A DNA stretch of 64,000 nt from G016234445 sp964438865 (lineage in GTDB: Bacteria > Chloroflexota > Dehalococcoidia > Tepidiformales > Tepidiformaceae). The translations under genes and the position numbers were made by a program. Location of the stretch: positions 136,626-200,625 of the forward strand of contig CAYTMI010000006.1 in assembly GCA_964438865.1 (NCBI GenBank). Direction: 5' to 3'. Below the pieces are notes generated by a model, which saw only the letters and a program-made list of their open reading frames with translations, was not told where the DNA came from and made no database searches. This document shows positions 34,375-42,935 of this stretch, in pieces. Positions within the stretch are counted from its first letter, which is position 1; every line of letters begins with the position of its first letter.

Positions 34375-35696
34375 ACGGTTGCCTCCTCTGCCTCTGCCCC
34401 AGCTTCGCCCGCGGCGATAGCGGAAATGCGATCGAACGTCTTCTGCGTAACCAGGTTCCGGCGGATGGTCCCCCGCCCCTCTTCACCGGCGAAGAGCGCC
34501 CGGAAGCGCTCGCCGTCTTCGCCCATGGGGCCGATCAGCTTGTCCACCTCGGCGTCGATCTCCTCGTTGGCCGGCTCGATCTTCTCGAGGTCGGCCACCC
34601 GGTTCAGGACGAGCGAGCGGCGGACCCGCGTCTCGGCCGGTTCCCGGAAGGTCTCGCGGTATTCAGCCTCGGAACGGCCGATCCGCTGGAGATAGGTCAT
34701 GTAGCCCTGGCGGTCGTTGCCCACCTGGTCCTTGATGATGTGCTCGATCTCGCGGTCGACGACGACCTTCGGGTAGTCCAGGGTCGCACCTTCGACGATC
34801 TTGTCGAGCGCCTCCTGATGGTGCCGGGCCTTGGCCTGTTCGGTGAGGCTGCGAGTCAGGTCTTCGCGGATCCGGGTTCGCAGCGCGTCCATGGTCTGAA
34901 ACTCGTCAGGATTGACCGAGTTCGCCAGTTCATCATCTTCGTCTGGGAGTTGCTCTTCCTTCACTTCCTTGATTTCGACCGTGAAAGTTAGGGGTTTCCC
35001 CTGAGCCCGATCGAGGCGGAAATCTTCGGGAGCCGTCAGTTCCACTGTCTTCGCTTCGCCCTTGGACAGGCCCACGAACGCTTCGGCCAGCCCCGGCAGG
35101 AGGATCTCCACGCCTTCGCGCAGCGGGAATTCCGCATCCTTGTCGTCGACGAAGGAAGTTTCGTCGCCGCTGATCGTGCCGGAGACGTCGGCGGTGAGGA
35201 CGTCGTCCCACTGGACGGGCCGCTCCACCGGGACGATCGTCGCGTGCCGGCGGCGAAGCAGCATGACCTGCTCCGCGACCATCTCGTCCGTCACTTCCAC
35301 CGGCTCGCGGGGGACGCGGACTGAACGGTAGTCGTTGAGTTCCACCGTCGGCCGGACAGGAACGGTAGCCTTGAAACGGACCGGCTCGACTTCGACGATT
35401 TCGAGTTCGGGCTGGTCGATGGCATCGACATCCTGGGTCTCGAGGACTTCGTTGTAAACGTCCGGGACCAGCCGCTTGACCGCGTCGTCCATGAGGCCCG
35501 CGCGGAGCTGGAGCGGCCCGCCCATGGCCCGTTCGATGGCGGCGCGGGGAGCCTTGCCCGGGCGGAAGCCGGGGACCCGGGCCTTGCTGGCAAAACGCCG
35601 GTACTCGGCCTCGAGTGACTTCTCGAGACGTTCGGGTTCGACTTCGATATCAAGCAATACGCGGCTCTCAGGGAGCCGCTCGAGAGTAACCTTCAC
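34371..35696 (-). CDS. tig: Trigger factor (ribosome-associated chaperone/PPIase)
   Basis: A 441-residue chaperone with the ribosome-binding N-domain (KARVPGFRPGKAPRAAIE is the signature loop, about residues 38-56). An FKBP-like PPIase domain (about 160-245, FVGLSKGEAKTVELTAPEDF) and a helical C-domain follow. I chose the GTG at 35696 because GGTGGAGG lies upstream; an extended -10 TGCTATACT precedes this. It leads clpP and clpX. Confidence 0.94.
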   Translation of the reverse strand: MKVTLERLPESRVLLDIEVEPERLEKSLEAEYRRFASKARVPGFRPGKAPRAAIERAMGGPLQLRAGLMDDAVKRLVPDVYNEVLETQDVDAIDQPELEIVEVEPVRFKATVPVRPTVELNDYRSVRVPREPVEVTDEMVAEQVMLLRRRHATIVPVERPVQWDDVLTADVSGTISGDETSFVDDKDAEFPLREGVEILLPGLAEAFVGLSKGEAKTVELTAPEDFRLDRAQGKPLTFTVEIKEVKEEQLPDEDDELANSVNPDEFQTMDALRTRIREDLTRSLTEQAKARHHQEALDKIVEGATLDYPKVVVDREIEHIIKDQVGNDRQGYMTYLQRIGRSEAEYRETFREPAETRVRRSLVLNRVADLEKIEPANEEIDAEVDKLIGPMGEDGERFRALFAGEEGRGTIRRNLVTQKTFDRISAIAAGEAGAEAEEATV

Positions 35697-35722
35697 CTGG
35701 CGATCTGTGCCTCCACCATCCG

Positions 35723-35728
35723 AGTATA
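35723..35728 (-). promoter_or_regulatory. Extended -10 box (TGC TATACT) for tig-clpP-clpX
   Basis: TATACT preceded by TGC on the minus strand; start of transcription near 35716 leaves a leader of about 20 nt containing GGTGGAGG. The leader also holds ATGGTGGAGG, which opens an eight-codon ORF ending on the tig GTG. Confidence 0.55.
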
Positions 35729-35770
35729 GCAAACGCGCCCGGAAGCGAAGGCGAAGGCCCTGCCCCTACG

Positions 35771-36748
35771 TCAGCGGGGCGTCATGCGCGGGTCCAGGAT
35801 GTCCACCAGTGCGTCACCGAGCAGGTTCCAGGCGAAGAAGAAGAGGATCACCGGCAGGGAAGCGGCGAGGAGCAGGTGGGGGCTGGCTTCGAAGGTCCGG
35901 ACGCCTGCGCCGTCGCCGATGAGCGTGCCGAAACTGGCGGTGGGCGGCGAGATCCCGAGACCGAGGAAGCTCAGCGCCACCTCCGCGCCGGCAATCCCGG
36001 CCATGCCCGCGGTCAGCCCGACGATGAAGAGCGGCATCACGCCGGGCAGGATGTGCCGGGTGAGCACGCGCCAGGTTGAGGCGCCCATGAGTTCGGCCGC
36101 CACGACAAAGTCGGCTTCGCGGAGATAGAGCGCCTGGCTGCGGACGATCCGGGACGAGCCGATCCAGGCGAAGGGCACGCTCGCGCCGACGATGATCGTG
36201 AACTGGAGGAACGTCTTTGCATCGTTCCCGAGGAACGTGCCCCTGAGATCCTGGGAGAGGCTATCAATGCGCGTCCGGAAGGCGGCCGTCAGCGCCAGCA
36301 TGATGAACAGCGTCGGCAGGCCCGATAAGACCTCGCCGACGCGCATGATCAGCGTGTCGACCCAGCCTCCGCGGTACCCCGCCAGGAGCCCAAGGCCCAG
36401 GCCCAGGAAGAGGCCGCCGGTGATGCTCACTGCCACTGTGAAGAGGATGGTCGTGCGGGCGGCGTAGATCACCCGGGAGAGGAGGTCACGCCCCAGGCGG
36501 TCGGTCCCGAACCAGTGGTCCGCGGAAGGCCCCTGGAGCCTCGCTTCGATGGAGCGGTCCTGATCGTTGGGGTCATGGGGGGCGACGAGCGGCGCGAAGA
36601 TGCCGGCCGTGTAGAAGAGCAGGAGGTAGGCCACCGCGAGCATCGCCAGCTTCTTTCGCACCACCTGCCGGAGAATGCGGCGGCCAAGCGACTGCGACGG
36701 CCGGATCGGCGCGGCCGTGTCGCCTTCGAGGGTTGCTCCGGGCGCCAT
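35771..36748 (-). CDS. Peptide ABC transporter permease, DppC type
   Basis: A 325-residue inner-membrane permease. After a long cytosolic N-terminus and first helix (about 38-58) comes HWFGTDRLGRDLLSRVIYAARTT, diagnostic of DppC/OppC. The EAA loop (GSSRIVRSQALYLREADFVVAAELMGAS) and the C-terminal LGDALVDILDPRM follow. Six helices. It directly follows the DppB-type gene (adjacent bases), but no ATPase genes follow before tig. Confidence 0.92.
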   Translation of the reverse strand: MAPGATLEGDTAAPIRPSQSLGRRILRQVVRKKLAMLAVAYLLLFYTAGIFAPLVAPHDPNDQDRSIEARLQGPSADHWFGTDRLGRDLLSRVIYAARTTILFTVAVSITGGLFLGLGLGLLAGYRGGWVDTLIMRVGEVLSGLPTLFIMLALTAAFRTRIDSLSQDLRGTFLGNDAKTFLQFTIIVGASVPFAWIGSSRIVRSQALYLREADFVVAAELMGASTWRVLTRHILPGVMPLFIVGLTAGMAGIAGAEVALSFLGLGISPPTASFGTLIGDGAGVRTFEASPHLLLAASLPVILFFFAWNLLGDALVDILDPRMTPR

Positions 36749-37699
36749 CTATCCCCTCCCCGTCCCCACGCGCACGCGCGGGTCGATGATCGCGTAGGAA
36801 ACGTCGATGACGATGTTTGCGATGACGAAGAGGGTGGAGCCGAAAAGGACCAGTGAGAGCACGACATCGAAGTCGGGCGCGGTAACCGCCGCCAGCGATT
36901 CGCGGGCGATCCCCGGGATACCGAAAAACTGCTCCGTGAACAGTGCGCCCGCCGTGATCCCCGGGAGGGAGAGGCCGATGACGGTAATCATCGGGAGCAG
37001 GGCGTTGCGGGTGATGTGGGTGATGACGACGGTCCGCTCTTTCAGGCCCTTCGCCCGCGCGGTCCGGACGTAGTCTTCGGCCATGACGTTGATGACCGAG
37101 GCGCGCATGAAGCGGGCCACCCCGGCCACACCGGGCAGTGACATGATGACCACCGGGAGGATGACGTTTGGGCTCCACACCCCCTCCCAGCCGAGGCCCA
37201 CGAGGCCCAGCTTCACCGCCAGGTAGTACTGGGCGATGGGGATGACGACGAAGGCGGGGACCGCGTCGAGGGCGAGCCAGAAGCTGATGGTCAGGGGGTC
37301 GATGAAAGTGCCCCGGGCCAGCGCCGCATAGACGCCAATCGGTATGCCAAGGGCGAAGGTGATGACGAGCGCCATCGCCCCCAGCTGACTCGAAACCTTG
37401 ATCTTCGGCCAGATAACCTCGGACACGGTGAAGCCCTGGTGCCGCGTGGAGACGCCCAGGTCACCGTGCGAAAGGTTCTGCATGTACTTGACGTACTGGA
37501 TGTAGACCGGCTCGTCGTAGCCGTACTTCTTGCGCACTGCCGCTGCGCTCTCTTCGTTGTAGCGGGTGCCCATGAGGCTATCGACCGGGTCCCCGGGGGC
37601 GAGCCGGAGAACCCAGAAGACGAGGATCGAGATGGCGAAGAGGACAGGGATCGCCCACAGCACACGCCGGATGGTGTAGGCCAGCAGCCCCGGTCCCAT
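36749..37699 (-). CDS. Peptide ABC transporter permease, DppB type
   Basis: A 316-residue permease beginning LLAYTIRRVLWAIPVLFAISILVF, the conserved DppB opening, with RLAPGDPVDSL next and the EAA loop VINVMAEDYVRTARAKGLKERTV. Six helices. Its start is nine bases after the stop of the binding protein, so all three genes form one transcript. Confidence 0.93.
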   Translation of the reverse strand: MGPGLLAYTIRRVLWAIPVLFAISILVFWVLRLAPGDPVDSLMGTRYNEESAAAVRKKYGYDEPVYIQYVKYMQNLSHGDLGVSTRHQGFTVSEVIWPKIKVSSQLGAMALVITFALGIPIGVYAALARGTFIDPLTISFWLALDAVPAFVVIPIAQYYLAVKLGLVGLGWEGVWSPNVILPVVIMSLPGVAGVARFMRASVINVMAEDYVRTARAKGLKERTVVITHITRNALLPMITVIGLSLPGITAGALFTEQFFGIPGIARESLAAVTAPDFDVVLSLVLFGSTLFVIANIVIDVSYAIIDPRVRVGTGRG

Positions 37700-37708
37700 G
37701 GGCGAACC

Positions 37709-39373
37709 TTACTTCTTCGTCGTGTCGATTTCGACGTAGCGGTACTTGGGGATCGGGATCGGCGCGCTCGGCCAGTTCTTCACGCAGTCCTTCACCAGGT
37801 AGTGGGCGACTCCCCAGAACTGGGGGATGACCACCGCGTCGTCCAGGATCTTCTGTTCGGCCTCGTTATACATCGCCAGCCGCTTTGTTCGGTCACGCTC
37901 GTTCCGGGCCTGGTCCAGCAGCCCGTCCACGTCGGGGTTCGCATAGTTGAGGACGTTGAGGTCGCTGGAGCCGCTGAAGAGCTTGCCGACGAAGTTCTCA
38001 GGGTCCGGGTAGTCTGCGATCCAGCCGTCGGCGAGCATCTGGAAGGTCTTCTTCTTGCGCTCGCGGAGGTAGGCCGAAGGGTCGATGCCCTGGAGGTCGA
38101 CGGTCACACCGAGGACATCCTGCCAGTCGGATTGGAGCGCTTCGAGGAGATCGCCGCCACCACCGGCGGCGCCGGAGAACTTGAGGGTGATGGCCGGCAT
38201 CTTGCCTGCGTACTTCGACTCGGCGAGGAGCTGCTTCGCCTTCGCCGGGTCGTACTTGTAGCCGGCGATGCTCTCCTTGTAGCCGGGCATTTCCGGCGGA
38301 AGGATGCCGTCGGCAACCCGGAGGGCGTTGAAAAAGAGGTTCTCGTTGATGTTCTTGTAGTCCACGGCCATGGCGAAGGCCTGGCGGACCTTCGGGTCGT
38401 CGAACGGCGCCGCCTTCACGTTGAAGGCGATGTAGGAGAGGCTCATCTCCGGCTGGGGCTTGTAGAACTGGCTGAGCGGGCTGTTGCCGGCCTTCACTGC
38501 GTCGAGCTGGAGCAGCGGCACCCCGGCCACATGGATCTCGTCGTTTTCGAAGCGGGTCGAGACCGAACCGCCACCGAGTTCGAACACAATTTCGTCAACC
38601 TTGGCGACGCCCAGGTGGTAGCGGTCGTTCCGGACCAGGCGGATGCGTTCCGCGGCCTTGAATTCGGCCACGCGGAAAGGGCCCGTGCCGTTTGGCTTCT
38701 GGGTCCAGTTCCGCGGCTGGTTCTTGATCTGGTCCTTGTCCACCACGTAGGCGACGGGGTAGGTCAGCTCGGCGAGGAAGAAGGCCTCGGGCTGTTCGAG
38801 TTCGATCTGGAGCGTCTTCTCGTCGATAACGCGGACGCCCTTCACCTCCGTGGCCTTATTGGCGAACCGCTCCTTCACGCCAACGATGCCGCCGAGGTAG
38901 GGGAGCACCTGGAGCGATGCGTTCGCGGGGTCGGCCGCGCGTTCGAGGCTGTACTTGAAGTCGTCGGCGGTCACCCGGCGGCCGTTGTGGAAGACGACGT
39001 CTTCGCGCAGGTGGAAGGTGTAGGTCTTGCCGTCGGCGGAAATGTCCCACTTCTCGGCGATGTCGGGCACAATGTTCAGCTGGAGGTCGAGGGTGACGAG
39101 CCCGCCGAAGATTTCGGCGACGTACTCGGCCGTGGAAACGTCCCCTACCTGGATCGGATCGAGCACCGTGTTCGGCTCGTCACCGGGGATGATGAGGACG
39201 TTTCCGCCGCAGATCCCGCCGGCCGTCTTGGCGCCGGGGGTCTTGCGGTCAGTGGTGCCGCTGGAGTCATCGTCGCCGCCGGAGCCGGCGAGGACGACGA
39301 CGAAGACCACCCCCACTGCGAGGATGAGGACGGCTACGAAGCCCATCATGAGCGTCAGGGTTCGGTTCGACAT
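37709..39373 (-). CDS. Peptide ABC transporter substrate-binding protein (family 5)
   Basis: About 554 residues. Basic start, hydrophobic helix (about 8-28), then a Ser/Gly/Asp-rich linker (SGGDDDSSGTTDR) leading into the binding domain, suggesting an uncleaved membrane anchor; no lipobox Cys is evident. Family signatures are LREDVVFHNGRRVTADDFKYSLERA, GTGPFRVAEF and KVRQAFAMAVDYKNI. AGGTGA lies just before the ATG at 39373 and a TATCCT box at 39407-39412. It leads the two permeases; ATPase subunits must come from elsewhere. Confidence 0.92.
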   Translation of the reverse strand: MSNRTLTLMMGFVAVLILAVGVVFVVVLAGSGGDDDSSGTTDRKTPGAKTAGGICGGNVLIIPGDEPNTVLDPIQVGDVSTAEYVAEIFGGLVTLDLQLNIVPDIAEKWDISADGKTYTFHLREDVVFHNGRRVTADDFKYSLERAADPANASLQVLPYLGGIVGVKERFANKATEVKGVRVIDEKTLQIELEQPEAFFLAELTYPVAYVVDKDQIKNQPRNWTQKPNGTGPFRVAEFKAAERIRLVRNDRYHLGVAKVDEIVFELGGGSVSTRFENDEIHVAGVPLLQLDAVKAGNSPLSQFYKPQPEMSLSYIAFNVKAAPFDDPKVRQAFAMAVDYKNINENLFFNALRVADGILPPEMPGYKESIAGYKYDPAKAKQLLAESKYAGKMPAITLKFSGAAGGGGDLLEALQSDWQDVLGVTVDLQGIDPSAYLRERKKKTFQMLADGWIADYPDPENFVGKLFSGSSDLNVLNYANPDVDGLLDQARNERDRTKRLAMYNEAEQKILDDAVVIPQFWGVAHYLVKDCVKNWPSAPIPIPKYRYVEIDTTKK

Positions 39374-39406
39374 AGTCACCTGCCGGGCGGCGAATCGGGT
39401 TTGTGA

Positions 39407-39412
39407 AGGATA
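39407..39412 (-). promoter_or_regulatory. -10 box TATCCT for the peptide transporter operon
   Basis: TATCCT on the minus strand, 33 nt before the ATG, with AGGTGA between as ribosome-binding site. Confidence 0.4.
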
Positions 39413-39473
39413 CGCTGGGCACGCCGCTCCCGATGGCTGCCATTGGGGGCGCGGCGAGGCTCAGGCAAAGATA

Positions 39474-39487
39474 GCGCCTCCGGGCGC
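39474..39487 (-). terminator. Weak terminator-like hairpin after aspS
   Basis: On the minus strand GCGCC and GGCGC pair around CGGA and are followed by TATCTTTG. The stem is short, so this is tentative. Confidence 0.35.
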
Positions 39488-39528
39488 CGCACGGGAATCA
39501 GAGAATCTCCCGAAGCGACAAGAACCGT

Positions 39529-41298
39529 TTACCGCGGCGGCTCTTCAACCAGTCGCAGCCCGAGTTCGGCGAGTTGCGCCGGATCCACCGGCGTGGGCGA
39601 ACCCATTAACGGGTCGCCCCCGGACGACGCCTTCGGGAAGGCGATGACGTCGCGGATGTTGTCCGTCCCGGCGAGGGTCATGATCAGCCGGTCAATCCCG
39701 GCGCCGACGCCACCCGCGGGCGGGGCGCCGAACTCGAGGGCGTCGAGGATGACGCCGAAGCGGTCCTGCTGCTCCTCCTTCGAGTGGCCCATCAGCCCGA
39801 AGACCTTCTCCTGGTCGGCCCGGTTGTTGATGCGGATGGAGCCGCCACCGACCTCCGCGCCGTTGCAGACGAGGTCGTACTGGTAGGAGGAGGCGCTACC
39901 CGGGTCGGTGTCGAGCAGCGGACGGGCGGATTCGGGGAAGCCGCAGAAGGGGTTGTGGGTGGCGTCCCAACGCTCCTCTTCCGGCCGCCATTCCAGCAGC
40001 GGGAAGCCAGTCACCCAGGCGAACGAAAGCACCGCAGGGTCCTTAAGCGCGAGCCGGCTGCCAAGTTCGGTACGGACTTCGTGGAGGGACTTCGCCACCA
40101 CGGCCGGGTGGTCGGCGACGATGACCACCATGTCGCCGTCGGTGGCGCCGGTGCGCGAGCGGATGCCCTCGATCTCCTCCGGGGAGAGGAACTTGGCGAT
40201 CGGCGAGCGCAGTTCGGCGCCCGTGAAGCCGATGTAGGCGAGGCCGCGGGCGCCTCCGCCCCGGGCAACCTCCGTGAGTTCGTCGATCTCTTTGCGCGTC
40301 ATGTCGGCCTTGCCGGGGATGCGGATCGCTTTGATCTCGCCGCCAGCCGCCAGCGCCCCCGCGAACACCTGGAACTGCGAGGTGCGGACCGCATCCGCGA
40401 TGTCGACCAGTTCGAGGCCGAAGCGAAGGTCGGGGCGGTCGATCCCGTAGCGGGCCATGCAATCCGTGTAATCGAGCCTCGGGAACGGCGATGCGGCCAG
40501 GGCGCCCGGGCGGAAGCGCTCGGCGATGCCCGTGTACAACTCCTCGATGAGCGCCATGACGTCTTCCTGGTCAACGAAGCTCATCTCCAGGTCGAGCTGG
40601 GTGTGCTCGGCAACGCGGTTGGCGCGGGTGTCCTCGTCTCGGTAGCAGCGGGCGATCTGGAAGTACTTCTCGACGCCTGCATACATCAGCAGTTGCTTCA
40701 GGATCTGGGGCGACTGCGGCAGCGCGAAGAAGTGGCCGGGCTTCGTCCGCGACGGCACGAGGAAGTCCCGCGCGCCTTCCGGCGTGGACTTGATGAGGGT
40801 GGGCGTCTCAACTTCGATGAAGCCGCGGGCATAGAGGAACTCGCGCATGAAGCGGACGACTTCGTGGCGAAGATAGATGACTTTCGCAACCTCTGGCCGG
40901 CGCAGGTCGAGGTACCGGTAGCGGAGGCGAAGCTGCTCGTCCACGTCCACCGGCTCGTTGATGTAGAAGGGCGGCGTCGCGGCTTCGTTGAGCACCTGGA
41001 CGGCGGCCGGCACCACTTCCACCTCGCCGGTGGGCATGTTCGGGTTCACCGTTTCAGTCGAGCGGGCGCGGACAACGCCCTGGACGGCGAGCACCCATTC
41101 CGTGCGGGCGCGATGGGCGACGGCGTGACTCGCCGCATCTTCGGGGTTGAAGACCACCTGGACGATGCCGTGCGAATCCCGCAGGTCGATGAAGATGAGC
41201 CCGCCATGGTCACGGCGGCGGTGGACCCAGCCCGCGATGCGGACGGCGCGGCCGGCGTCGGCGGCGCGGAGGTCGCCGCAGTAGGTGTCTTTCAGCAT
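39529..41298 (-). CDS. aspS: Aspartyl-tRNA synthetase (Asp/Asn type likely)
   Basis: A 589-residue class II synthetase with an N-terminal OB domain (VRIAGWVHRRRDHGGLIFIDLRD), motif 2 (FQIARCYRDEDTRANRVAEHTQLDLEMSF), a GAD insertion domain (about residues 300-400) and motif 3 GAGIDRLIM. Length is right for the bacterial form. With gatB nearby it could charge both tRNA-Asp and tRNA-Asn; the sequence alone does not settle this. TACGCT ends six bases before the ATG with no Shine-Dalgarno. Confidence 0.96.
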   Translation of the reverse strand: MLKDTYCGDLRAADAGRAVRIAGWVHRRRDHGGLIFIDLRDSHGIVQVVFNPEDAASHAVAHRARTEWVLAVQGVVRARSTETVNPNMPTGEVEVVPAAVQVLNEAATPPFYINEPVDVDEQLRLRYRYLDLRRPEVAKVIYLRHEVVRFMREFLYARGFIEVETPTLIKSTPEGARDFLVPSRTKPGHFFALPQSPQILKQLLMYAGVEKYFQIARCYRDEDTRANRVAEHTQLDLEMSFVDQEDVMALIEELYTGIAERFRPGALAASPFPRLDYTDCMARYGIDRPDLRFGLELVDIADAVRTSQFQVFAGALAAGGEIKAIRIPGKADMTRKEIDELTEVARGGGARGLAYIGFTGAELRSPIAKFLSPEEIEGIRSRTGATDGDMVVIVADHPAVVAKSLHEVRTELGSRLALKDPAVLSFAWVTGFPLLEWRPEEERWDATHNPFCGFPESARPLLDTDPGSASSYQYDLVCNGAEVGGGSIRINNRADQEKVFGLMGHSKEEQQDRFGVILDALEFGAPPAGGVGAGIDRLIMTLAGTDNIRDVIAFPKASSGGDPLMGSPTPVDPAQLAELGLRLVEEPPR

Positions 41299-41304
41299 GG
41301 AAAG

Positions 41305-41310
41305 AGCGTA
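41305..41310 (-). promoter_or_regulatory. -10 box TACGCT for aspS (leaderless type)
   Basis: TACGCT on the minus strand, six bases (CTTTCC) before the aspS ATG. Confidence 0.55.
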
Positions 41311-41331
41311 CCTGAACGGGGAGATAGCGGT

Positions 41332-41337
41332 TAGACT
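41332..41337 (+). promoter_or_regulatory. -10 box TAGACT for the unknown gene at 41346
   Basis: TAGACT ends eight bases before the GTG at 41346, back to back with the aspS promoter. Confidence 0.4.
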
Positions 41338-41345
41338 CCCTGTGG

Positions 41346-42023
41346 GTGCCGGGCAAACTCAGCCAGGGCGCGGCCGTTCCTTTGTGTAACGTGGGGTCGG
41401 CCATCCACCGAAGCAGGGGGCCAAGCTTGCCGCAGGAACGCTTTCTTGTCTACCGAAACACTGCCACGCACCGTTACCCCCTCGTCCTCGTTCTCGGACG
41501 GGAGGGGAACAACGAAGGACAGATGAACGATGTGGTCGGACGATACGACTGGGGAAAGAGCCCCAACAGCGGCTTCTGGAATCGTGCTTACGGATTCCTC
41601 GCTCGAACGTCAGGATTGGGATCGGCGTCGACTCTAAAGCGTCTGTGCGATGAACGAGATGGATCGCCCATCGTCTTCGCCAACTGCTCGCCGCACCTCA
41701 TTTTGAATTCCGTGGCCGAGAAGAATCTGGTGAGGCGGGGTAAGGAGACAGCGGTTGAAGTCCACGTCCGCCGGGTCTTCGAGCTGGCGGACGAAGCACT
41801 ACCGGGGCGGCTCAAGGTGGTGGTGGTCTCGGTCGGTTCAGACTTCGCGCTCTATGATGCGTCGGTTGCCTGCCTCTCCAACGAGTGTCGGACGCGGCGG
41901 ATACCGCTAATCGACGCGCCGTACTTCGGTTCCCGGCTGGGTAACGAGGCGCTAGATGCACAGTTCGGCCAGCGCCACAGGGAACTTCTCGGCGGGATCG
42001 TCGCCCAGTTCTTGGGGCAATAG
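41346..42023 (+). CDS. Unknown protein, possibly of the uracil-DNA-glycosylase fold
   Basis: A 225-residue protein of uncertain start: the GTG at 41346 is favoured by the TAGACT box, while the TTG at about 41427 would remove a poorly structured N-terminus. LVLVLGREGNNEGQ, SPNSGFWNRAYGFLA, IVFANCSPHL and late DAPYFGSRLGNE have the order and spacing of UDG-superfamily motifs (water-activating loop, Phe/Trp segment, Asn strand, final loop). The match is loose and I give it little weight. Base composition looks less GC-rich than its neighbours. It begins the accessory pocket between aspS and the ModE-like gene. Confidence 0.5.
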   Translation: MPGKLSQGAAVPLCNVGSAIHRSRGPSLPQERFLVYRNTATHRYPLVLVLGREGNNEGQMNDVVGRYDWGKSPNSGFWNRAYGFLARTSGLGSASTLKRLCDERDGSPIVFANCSPHLILNSVAEKNLVRRGKETAVEVHVRRVFELADEALPGRLKVVVVSVGSDFALYDASVACLSNECRTRRIPLIDAPYFGSRLGNEALDAQFGQRHRELLGGIVAQFLGQ

Positions 42024-42102
42024 GCGAAATCAGGACAGGAGCGGGTGGGCGTCGGCCGCAGAGCCACGGATTCTCGTGCTCGGGCGGGCCTGCTTCGGTG
42101 TA

Positions 42103-42573
42103 CTAGCGCTTCGTTGTTGTCCGCCGCGGAGGGGGGTCCGGCGAGACGGTGATGACCTCGATGTCGCTAGCGGGAATCCCGTACGCTGAGGTCATCGCCT
42201 GGAGGGCTGTGGATGCAAGTTCTTCGAGGCGCGCGTGGTCGACGTTCACCGAAACATGCCAGTTTGGACTCACCATGCCCTGGTCGTCGTTGTGTCCACC
42301 TCGATTCGGCTCGTCCAGATCCAGATTGGGTGCGGAGAATCCGAGTTCGGTTAGTTGGGTCCGCTGCTGATTTGTCAGATGGTGTTGCTCGGGAAGGAAC
42401 TCGTCCCCGACTGCCTCGAACGGAAGCTCATTGGGATGGCCCCCGGACGGCGAGCCAAACTGCACATAGAAGTCGCCAGCCGCAACGATCACGGCGTCCA
42501 CCTGTTGGGGTACCGCGGTCAGCCTTTGTAGGGCCGTCACGATCTCTGCGTGGAGCTCGGCCACCCGATCCAT
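42103..42573 (-). CDS. TY-Chap-like (YbjN/T3SS-chaperone-like) domain protein
   Basis: A 156-residue acidic protein, GGAGG five bases before the ATG. The pattern VIVAAGDFYVQFGS, then ELPFEAVGDEFLPEQHHLTNQQRTQLTELGFSAP, then a C-terminal ELASTALQAMTSAYGIPASDIEVITVS matches the TY-Chap N-domain architecture as I remember it from actinobacterial proteins near secretion and toxin loci. Function is unknown; a chaperone-like role is only suggested by the fold name. It overlaps the NUDIX remnant by 37 nt and differs in composition from surrounding genes. Confidence 0.5.
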   Translation of the reverse strand: MDRVAELHAEIVTALQRLTAVPQQVDAVIVAAGDFYVQFGSPSGGHPNELPFEAVGDEFLPEQHHLTNQQRTQLTELGFSAPNLDLDEPNRGGHNDDQGMVSPNWHVSVNVDHARLEELASTALQAMTSAYGIPASDIEVITVSPDPPPRRTTTKR

Positions 42574-42935
42574 AGCTGCCTCCGGGAACTGTTGCTAGCC
42601 GCCTGCCGTCGGCGTGAAGCGAACCATGAGGGCGGGCCGGTCTGCTTCTTCTGAACAGCGCGCGAGCATGTATGTTGGCTGCTCGGCACTCTATGCCCTC
42701 TGCTGGAGGACGACAAGTGCAGGAGGGAACCGCGGCCACACCAGCTCCAGAATCCTGCGGTTCGGGCCGGTGCCCGCCCGAGCGTCTGATCGTGGTAGGC
42801 CAGGGCCAGATCAAGGAGCTGCTGGTACCGGGCCCGGTCGTGCGGGTTCGTGGCGTAGAGCAGGCCGTCGCGGCCGATCGCCTGGAGCTTCTCGATCAGC
42901 GGGAGCGCATCGATCACCGGGCGCTCCGCCGTCAC
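42537..42935 (-). pseudogene. Truncated NUDIX hydrolase (N-terminal domain only)
   Basis: The reading starts from a GTG overlapping the ModE-like stop (GTGA). Residues 1-52 (LPLIEKLQAIGRDGLLYATNPHDRARYQQLLDLALAYHD) match the helical N-terminal domain that precedes many NUDIX hydrolases. After about residue 55 (near 42770) the sequence turns into an unpatterned Ser/Arg-rich tail, and the NUDIX box (GX5EX7REUXEEXGU) is absent in all three minus-strand frames. The 3' part was therefore probably lost when the 41.3-42.8 kb segment arrived. A short functional protein cannot be excluded. Confidence 0.5.

Noticed and set aside
37439..39406. A 655-codon plus-strand open frame across the peptide-binding protein
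   Set aside because: Antisense shadow; Val/Glu/Asp-rich translation arises from the codon pattern of the opposite strand.
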